Origin: Cymbomonas tetramitiformis
Taxonomy: Eukaryota > Chlorophyta > Pyramimonadophyceae > Pyramimonadales > Pyramimonadaceae
Direction of reading: 5' to 3'
Length of the DNA stretch: 64,000 bases
NCBI GenBank assembly: GCA_001247695.2
Contig: LGRX02025990.1
Coordinates: 1-64,000 of the forward strand
Shown: piece after piece, positions 56,402-64,000 of the stretch
Position numbering within the stretch: the stretch's first letter is position 1
Layout of the letters: the number at the start of each line of letters is the position of its first letter
Translations under genes and position numbers: made by a program
The notes under the pieces: model-generated
Told to the model about the DNA's origin: nothing
What the model saw: only the letters and a program-made list of their open reading frames with translations
The model's database searches: none

Positions 56402-56859
56402 CTAGCAATCAGCTTTTGTCATCAATCTGCTTCCTGATACCTTGAAATCTTATCATAGCTTGCTCCTAGACTTGCTCACTTCTTTCTAGTTTACACCATC
56501 CAGGACATATATACACTCAACATTTATTCATATGTAATCGCATCATCCCTGCCTGACATAGCTAGGAGCATCTGTGCTAAAGGAACATCCGTGCTAAAGG
56601 AGCATCCGTGCTAAAAGAACTTTCGTGCTACAGCATATATATGAAAAATATAAATCAAGGGGCGCTAGGCGGTTGTGTGTATCGGGGGTCGGTTATGTAT
56701 CTCGAGGCGCGAGGCGCGAGGCGCGAAGGAGGCAGTATAAACCGATTTGCCGATTTACATTGTAAATGCCCGAATATGGACACTTAAATGTGGATCCGCA
56801 AGATATGCTGAAGCCTGCAAGTGATTGGTGTTTGATATCATTCAAATTATGCTTTTACC

Positions 56860-57445
56860 AATCGCCACGAGTCCAGCGTTAGACGCCAAGTGTGACACGC
56901 GCATATTGTGAGACATCAATCGTCACACTGATGTTAGACTCCAAGTGTTTGGTACCAATCGTCGCGACTCTGGTGGTAGACACCAATCGTGATACTCGAG
57001 TGTAGTAGGTTGAAACCATAGCTGCGAGATATATCCATTTATCAATAAATAATGTAGGTAGCATATGCCGAACCGAGGCGCCTGGCGCGAGGCTACTGAT
57101 TATGTCCAAAATCAATCGTTATGACTCTGGTGTCAGACCCCAAGTGTTGGGCACCAATCGTCATGAGTCCATCGCGTTAGACGCCAAGTGTGACACGCGC
57201 CTATCGCGTGAGCCACCAATCGTCACACCGACGTTGGGCAGCAACTGTTCGATACCAATCGTCGCGACTCTGGTGATAGACACCAATCGTGATACTCGAG
57301 TGTAGTAGGTTGAAACCATAGCTGCGAGATATATGCATTTATCGATAAATAATGTAGGTAGCATATGCCGAACCGAGGCGCCTGGCGCTTGGCGCGAGGC
57401 TAATGATTATGTTCGAAACCAGTCGTTATGACTCTGGTGTCGGAC
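56860..57445. repeat. About 300-bp tandem duplication
   Basis: Two collinear copies: TTAGACGCCAAGTGTGACAC at 56880 and 57178, and GTAGTAGGTTGAAACCATAG at 57003 and 57303. Each copy is itself built from CACCAATCGT-type sub-repeats. GAGGCGCCTGGCGCGAGGC sits in each copy. No coding sequence. Confidence 0.85.
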
Positions 57446-57518
57446 CCCAAGTGTTGGGCGACTAATTGTCACCGATTAGTGCGATTTTTATGATCTTGTC
57501 ATAGTTAACATTAGAATT

Positions 57519-58735
57519 TTGCGCATGCGGCGGGCAAATTTGAAAATTGGCCGGACTGGCCGAAAGTGGGCCAGCAAAAAAATCAAATGCGGGCCGCTTC
57601 GAAAAAAGAAAGCCTTCTTCCCTGCCTGGCACATACGGTCCGCCCGTGGTGCGGTGTGGGGGGGGGGTTGTTGGGGGATTCGACGTGTCCGCCTACGGCT
57701 TCTCCGTGGACGCGGCGCCGCTTCCGGTGACGACATTCTCCGACATCTGGTGACGACATTCTCCGACGGCTGGACGATCTCGCCGCGGAGGTTCACGCTG
57801 CGGGGGAGCCACACGTGCATCATTACACACATGCATCGTTCCCGCTTGCTGATGTGGGTGCGCCGCAGCGGGGGTCACGCCGGAGGAGCAGGTTCCGGCA
57901 GGTGGTGCGGCGGCATCGGCATCGCGCCGTGCCGGGCCCTGCTATGCATGTCTTGCAGGATGAGGAGGAGCTGCTCGAGCTCTACGGTTACGGCTCACCC
58001 GTGTCACTTAAACCGACACGGGTGGTCGCTACGGCGGAGGCGGACGGCGGGTTTCGGGGATTCGTTGACACCGTCAACCACGCCGCCGTCCGGCCGGTTG
58101 CCCTGACTGGCTACGACACCGACGACTACGAGGACTTTGCTGACGGCAGCTTCGCCGTGAAGCCGCGGGCTCCGGCCATTTCGGCGAATCATGCGTCGGA
58201 GTCCGCAGCCCATGCACCACAGTCTGGTGGTGCGTCCCGCACCTACGGTTGCGGCAAGCCGCCATCGCGCCATGGATGGGGCTTCCCCGCAGCCGCGGGT
58301 CCGTGGGGGATTCCGTACTTCCTTACTCTCATTTTCTGTGTGTCCATCATGGGCGTGGGAGCTGCCGCCATCACGGCGGCCAATGACATCGACCCTGTGC
58401 AGGTATCGGGTCGGGCTGCTCCCCAGCCTGTGCTGTGCAGGGGAGATCTATGCCTCTACTATGGCATCTCCGAGCTGGACCCCGTCACTCTAGGTACGGT
58501 ACTCGACTCCCTGGGTGCTGCAGCGGTGACTGACCATCTGCCTCACCCAGTGGGGGACAGTGTTGCACACTACTACCGTGGACATTGTGGTGACGGTGCC
58601 CCTCTGGCCTTCGGACCCCGAGTAGCCCTGGTTCTGGCTGTGGCAGCACACCACTTTTCTGGTGGTGTGCCGAGATGTGCTTTCACAACAACGACATCTT
58701 CAATCTGGTTCATACTTTTGCTTTGGCATCTTTGA
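57519..58735 (+). CDS. Membrane-protein-like ORF broken by a 23-bp duplication
   Basis: I do not recognise this protein. Two plus-strand frames, 57519 onward and the frame ending at 58735, would join into one if one copy of a 23-bp tandem repeat (57726-57748 and 57749-57771) were absent. Read that way, a basic N-terminal region leads through GAASGDDIL into LDDLAAEVHAAGE and onward to the stop at 58733-58735. The second frame alone has an ATG at 57944. It contains an acidic stretch (DDYEDFADGS), one likely membrane segment (YFLTLIFCVSIMGVGAAAIT) and a Gly/Ala/His-rich end. High GC at third positions supports coding. A retroelement or surface-protein origin cannot be told apart. Confidence 0.45.
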
Positions 58736-58942
58736 CAATCTTCAATCTGACTTGCTTACACAGTGCCTTTCAGTAGTTTAGCGTAGTTTTCTGTACTTGT
58801 GCTAGCTAGAGGGTTCCAATTTGTGTATCAGAATTGCATAATTGGATTAGCAGTTAGGTCTGTCAACCTAGCTCCTGCCCTATAACTTATCTTGACTTAT
58901 CCGACTCACCTGTCAGTCGCCATCCGCAAAGCTGGGGTGGTG

Positions 58943-59203
58943 TGCTGAAATCTGCATAGGCAGCCCTGACTGGGAGTCCCAGTGCAAGCCCATATGACAG
59001 ATATCTAGGTAGCCAACGCTGGGTCGATGACTGACCCGTAAGTTCGTGTTGTAACACACCGAGGTGTCACAGGTAGCTAGGTCCGTGACCGTTCCGACTC
59101 CGAGACTGTTCCGGGTATATCTAGCTTAGGGTTTACCATCTTAAGAGAGTTTTATCTATATTGGTTCCGTGACTGTCTGATATCCGAGAACCGGGATATT
59201 CCA
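58943..59203 (-). repeat. LTR-like dispersed repeat, copy 2
   Basis: Second copy of the repeat at 29643-29899, in the same orientation, about 85-90 percent similar by eye. No internal gene and no clear target-site duplication. Likely an old solo LTR. Confidence 0.65.
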
Positions 59204-59570
59204 GTAGAAAGAAGCGCTCGGCTGATTTGCAGTTTGGGTATACGCACCCAAAATACAAAACGCATATTTGAAAATCGGAAGTTTCAAAGATGCTTGCCAA
59301 TCGTTGCCCTCCCCATCACTACGTTCAGTATATAGGCGAGTTTAGAAGCACACCGGAAAAAATATTTCCGGAACGAAAATATTTTTCACATGCTCCTAAA
59401 CTATTTGTGACTGCTGCTACCCTAAACCCTTGCCTTGCCGCTTGAAAACGGCAACTGTTCAAAATGTGGGGGGAATAATTTGAAGACGATATTTGATGTG
59501 CATACATCCGCATGTGTCACAAAAAATTCCCGAAAAACATCTCATAATTTCTATTGCCTATTACCCACCG
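59204..59570. other. Intergenic, no gene seen
   Basis: AT-rich sequence with only short frames. Confidence 0.4.
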
Positions 59571-60194
59571 CTTAAGATGGCTTAAGCCACCTTAACTTAA
59601 AGGGCTCACGGGGGCTTCCTCGGCGGTGCTTTCAAAATTTGGAGACTCGATGTCGTCAAGATTTTGAGCTGCTCTTTCTGCAGTGTCTTATCAAAAGTTT
59701 GATACAATTTTATCTTGACCCTCGAAATCTGGGTTGAAGTAGGGTGGGTATTTCCCAATATTCCTTAAGATGGCTTAAGCCACCTCAAGCTAATTAGCTC
59801 ACGGGGGCTTCCTCGAAGGCGCTTGCAAAATTTGGAGACCACTGTTGTCAAGATCTTGAGCTGTTCTTTCTGCAGTGTCTTGCCAAAAGTTTGATCCGAG
59901 GTCAAAACATCTTGACCCTCAAAATCTCCGTTGAAGTAGCATGGGTATGCAAAAACCGAAAAAAACATCGCTCAAATTTTACTAAATGCTGCACCCTCTT
60001 GGATACTTCCCAAAATTGCTCACCGGGAACTTGGGCTCGCCTAATAGTGCACATATTGTCTACTAGAAGACATCGTCGCCGTCATTTTGAGCTTAGAAAA
60101 TCTAGCTTCCGGTACCGATAGCTCCCGTAATAATTGAAAACGTTAAGGCGGCTTAAGCCACCCTAAATCGCTTTTAGGGTGGCTTAAGCCACCC
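59571..60194. repeat. CTTAAG-rich repeat with 193-bp duplication and palindrome
   Basis: CTTAAGATGGCTTAAGCCACC starts two collinear copies at 59571 and 59764. A perfect 18-bp palindrome GGGTGGCTTAAGCCACCC is at 60177-60194, and a related half lies 30 bp earlier. Could be the end of a foldback element. Confidence 0.7.
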
Positions 60195-62942
60195 GGAGGG
60201 TAATAACCACTATTTCTCATTTTGCCTTTTCCTGTTCGCGCTTAATAGTTTTCCCCTCGAGCGAGGTCAAGACGCCAACGAGCTTACGAGCAGAGGCCGC
60301 TGCGCGGCCGATCCCGATTTTCGCGAAACCTCAAGGATGGAAAGCAGCTCGACCTCGTAAGCTTTTAACCTCCGGCCCGGTACAGAAAATATCTGTGAAA
60401 CCGTGAGAAAATCGCTTCCGGAGGCTCTGGTCCGAGGTCTCAGCCAGAGTAAGCTTAGACGGTGGGTTCTATGGCTTAGAGGGAGAGGTCCACAACAAGG
60501 GGTATAAACTAAGGGGATGCCACGCCCATTGTTTGCCGCGGCGACTACAAGACGCACTTAGGGAGAGCCGTGCGATGCAGGGTTGAGTTACTTGAAAACC
60601 CTGAGAGTTCAGTTTTGCCGCTCGATCGTCTCAGAATCCCAACTTCCTCGCTTCGGAGCGTTCCGACAAAGCTTTGACCGAATAATTCTTTACATTTTGA
60701 CGATGAAAACGGAGGGTCTGCTTGCTGTATGCATTTATTTCTTGGTGTACATGAAAATTTTTCACTCAACATCCAACGGGATGTTATCTTACACCCGCCT
60801 CGAATGATATCGTGTTTTTTTTCCGAGGGGCATGCGTGCACAATGTTGCTCGCATGCTCCTTGGAAACACGAGTGATAACCGCCGATTTTTGAGGGACGC
60901 ATGAGGGATTTGGGCGCATACTAAAAGGATGAACCCCACCATTTCGGTGAACTTTCTTCGAGTAACTATTTGTCATACGCTTCAAGCGCTTCCCTTGAGC
61001 CCGTGACCTCAAGGGAAGCGGTGCATGACCGATTTGTATTTCGGGCGGAAATACCCTAAGGGCGCGATGCCGACAACAACTGCAAAGTGCACGATGTTCA
61101 AAAGTTCGCCTCTATGGGAGATTCCCGTTGCATCGCTAAATATAACGTATGAATGTTGGTAGATATGTTCGGCGCAGCACTCAAGACCCAACCCGTGACT
61201 CGCAAAGTAGAATCATAGTGCTCGTAGAGAACCGATTTTTTTTGGATCGTAACCTAGATTTTGCACATTGCTCAAGATATCTGAAAACTAGAGTGCGAAA
61301 TATGAATATGCTCAATGCGGCGGAGTTGAGGGCAACGTGCTGATGGATGGTATTGCAATATGCACACTTCAAGTATACATATTGCAATATATCACAGCAG
61401 GAAAGAGCAGTATGTACTTGTTATACCCCTAGTTTATACCCCTTGGTCCACAGGGGTAGGCCGATATCCGATCATTTTCAGGCATACGTCAACGTGGCAT
61501 TATGACATTTTTAATGTCATGTTCGCCGTTGCCACATTGCCGCGATATTATTTCCTTGCCAGAGAGACATCACGATCAGAGCTCAGACCAATAGAATGGA
61601 TGAAAGTGGATAGCTTGTAATATCAGATTTCATGGGCAAGTTTTACTGATGTTGGATTGGTGTGCAGAATTTCCAGCACAAATCCGTAACAAAGATTATG
61701 TCAGATCGAGCCCTTGTATCGAGGGTCGAGAGAGCGTCTGCCTCTTTATGAAGTGAAATCTAATGAATTTTAACAGTCCAAAGAAGAATCTGTCCTCGTA
61801 ACGTCGCGTCGACCATGAAACGTTGAAAGGGCGCTCTCTGGGCGCTCTCAAGCGTCGCGTCGTCAATGAGAGTGAAAGGACATTTGGACAACTGTCGTGT
61901 GTCACGCGACGGTTCCATTTTGATTTAGATGTCCTGTTGACCTGATGTCCCTGACCGCCCGACGGACTGCCGTCAACTTTCGATCGTCAGATTCTTAGTG
62001 ATGTTGTCGACGACGTTAGAGGTCATGGCAGACGAGAGGTGCTCCCATAAAAACAGTGGAGTTCAGATATGGAATCGGATGCTGTTCAGCTGCAGGTATA
62101 CCGAGTAACGTAACTTAAAATGTGTTCAGCGGCGAAATATGTGTTCAGCGGCGGAATGCCTGATCAATCTTTGCAGTATGGCGAGATTTGAAGGTACTTA
62201 GGAACCAAAATTGCCGTAAAACAATGATAGCTCAAACCTTATTTATCCGACGTGCTAGTGTCGTGTCTGCATGTCCGAAAAGGCGTTCAATAACAACGCC
62301 AGTGGGAGTGAAAGCTGGCACTCCGCGCCTCCAAGGAGACGGGGAACTCTATGCATAGGGTTTTAATCTGACGCGGCTAGTGCATGCCCTTGGCCAAAGT
62401 GGACTTAACAGAGATTGCGTGGGGTGATGCAAGGTGTTTTAAATCAGAGTGGCGTGGTCCCGATGAGTCATATTGCGTTGAGGCGCTCCTTCACTTTCCA
62501 CCGGACTGTCTCCCTTCGTAGCCAGCTTTCTCACGGGAACTCGAATGTGTTACTCGGAGAGCAACGCCTCTTAAAGAACATTGGACGCGTTCCTTTTGCC
62601 GATCTTATTTTGCGGTGTGAAACTTCACGAGATTCCTCCACGTCAACGCGAAGTCTTGTCGAGCCGTCTGTCTCCAAATGCTCGGTACGCGAGGATTTCT
62701 ATTCTCATCCATACGTATACCAGCCGTTTTAGTGCTCGCTGACACCTCCCGCCCATAAGACACTACCGATATTCATCTCTGACTTCGCACCAACGACTGG
62801 CCGCCTGTGCTCACATTTCGGCTACTTGTTGACCGCAGCACTGCAAGACTGAAACATCACCAGTGGAGAACGAACCTGGTTTCCAGGGTACCATAGGGAA
62901 ACCTTTGCTAGAGCGACAACAATAGGCCTCACTAGTCCGCAG
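60195..62942. other. Transposon-derived intergenic region
   Basis: No gene is supported. An inverted match of AAGGGGTATAAACTA at about 60495 and about 61437 suggests a roughly 0.95-kb inverted-repeat element. A block at 60281-60320 matches 36775-36815 in inverse form. The 105-codon frame at 62415-62732 has no recognisable family. Confidence 0.4.
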
Positions 62943-63874
62943 ATATCTCCTTCCAGGCGCCGGACGCAACCAACTGCGAGCTCTCGTTTCCTTTCGAGCC
63001 CGTTGTCTCGGTTCAGGCTTTCGAGGCTTTCTGTAACGGAACACAGAGAGCTCAACTTGACTTAGCAAGCCGTATATCCTCGCAGGCGGAGCTGGAGTAC
63101 AACCAACCCACCGAAAACCGTGGCAGTGTACCAACTACCGCAAACGCACCAGGAAGGCGGCGGGGCAAAAGTACAGCCAGCAGAGCAGCGCGATTGAAAG
63201 TGGAAACCGCTGATCACTCCGCGCTCAACGCACCAAGTCGTGGAAGCAACGCGCGGGGCCGCTCTCCTTCTCCTGGGAAAGGGAGCAGGAGGGTCTCCCC
63301 GGGAGGAACCACTCTGCCAGCAGAGCCCGAAATAGCGTCGAGCGACACGCGCAGGGAAAGTGGCGGGTCCGCCTCGTTGTCGCTGGCTATAGTGAAGTAT
63401 GACACAATTGCAGAACTAGACCCTCAGAAAGCGAGACGCTCCTTGCATAAGCTCTCGAAGAAAACCCAGAAGCGGCTGCACAGGGGAACACCGCTTGCAG
63501 TGGGCTCCAAGCGGAAACCGAAGCGTGTGGTGAGGAAGCTCTCTAAGAAGGAGAGAAAGATGATCTACAAAATGGAGCGAAAGAAGGTGTTGAAAAAGAA
63601 GGTGAGCTTTGGTGGCGGTGATAGTTTTCGTGTACGCACAATTGCACCGCATATTCGTGAAGCCTGTACGCTTGAGCATATGGTTTTAGACCAAGCGACG
63701 ACCTTGGACCCAGGAGGACAGGTGTTCAAAGCTTTCCTCGAGTCGGCGACGGCTGCCCAGCTGCCACGTGGCTCGGGTGCCGCTGTACGATGTGCATTGA
63801 GAGCTAATGAATCCGCACAGATGTCCCACGGGGCTCTCCTTCAACTGTTTCCTCGGGAGGTTGACGATACTTGA
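62943..63874 (+). CDS. Basic protein, last exon, unknown
   Basis: The frame is open from a CCGCAG acceptor (ends 62942) to TGA at 63872-63874, about 310 codons; there is no ATG at the start, so at least one upstream exon is expected. The first part reads FQAPDATNCELSFPFEPVVS and AQLDLASRISSQAELEYNQP. A Ser/Arg/Gly/Pro-rich, probably disordered, middle is followed by a strongly basic region (KLSKKTQKRLHRG, KRKPKRVVRKLSKKERKMIY) that could be a nuclear or nucleolar signal or bind RNA. KKVSFGG just after it fits the RVxF docking motif for protein phosphatase 1, by consensus only. The C-terminus is neutral and helical. I do not recognise the family. Confidence 0.6.
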
Positions 63875-64000
63875 AGTGCTTGCAGAGGGCACAGAAGCAA
63901 GCCGGTGAGCAGGCAACCAATAGCGACGTCCGGCCTCCTAAGCTGATTCCCCTTGCCGTCACTGTAGGCACCGGGCTCTTGCTTTGGTGCTGTCCTACGC

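Overview
The window is nuclear eukaryotic DNA. Many genes are split by GT-AG introns, there are numerous minisatellites in introns and between genes, and plant/algal-type transposons are present. A guanylyl cyclase receptor with a CHASE-type sensor and a CER1-like hydroxylase/decarbonylase gene make a green alga (possibly prasinophyte-like) my best guess. The species is not proven. Composition is strongly mosaic: about 1-13.7 kb is GC-rich, 18-31 kb is AT-rich, and 37-58 kb is intermediate. A 711-base N gap lies at 32047-32757.

Left part (1-13.7 kb): a cluster of compact genes, all on the minus strand. They are an unrecognised P/A/Q-rich protein running off the left edge (with an in-frame TAG), two tandem MYND zinc-finger paralogs, two OTU-protease-like genes sharing the same 5' segment, and a Ser/Thr-type protein kinase whose frame is broken by an 11-bp tandem duplication. 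Two arrays of a roughly 220-bp satellite flank the kinase gene. Some of these genes may carry very short introns (about 40-90 nt).

Transposon-rich part (14-31 kb): a four-exon gene of unknown function on the minus strand, a 'ggacc' satellite field, and then a nested structure. A CACTA-like transposase gene (minus strand, exons at 29.6-28.2 kb and a last exon near 18.0 kb) has in its last intron a 9.9-kb LTR element. That element has 541-bp LTRs, a TTCAT target duplication, a PPT and a TGG-starting PBS. Its roughly 8.8-kb internal region has no gag/pol reading frame although its LTRs are nearly identical, so it looks like a non-autonomous (LARD-type) element.

Middle part (32.7-37 kb): four kinds of tandem repeat (about 23, 189 and 180 bp, plus a short inserted element), then the last exon of a minus-strand gene carrying a 93-bp in-frame insertion with a 12-bp duplication.

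Right part (38-64 kb): nine in-phase exons of a receptor-type guanylyl cyclase (38.5-45.2 kb) with minisatellites in two introns, a decayed Copia LTR-gag copy, a long 41-42-bp minisatellite, a CER1-like gene (51.8-54.3 kb) with an altered histidine box and a frameshift, a foldback element, a 300-bp tandem duplication, a membrane-protein-like ORF broken by a 23-bp duplication, CTTAAG-rich repeats, and an unrecognised basic protein gene at 62.9-63.9 kb.
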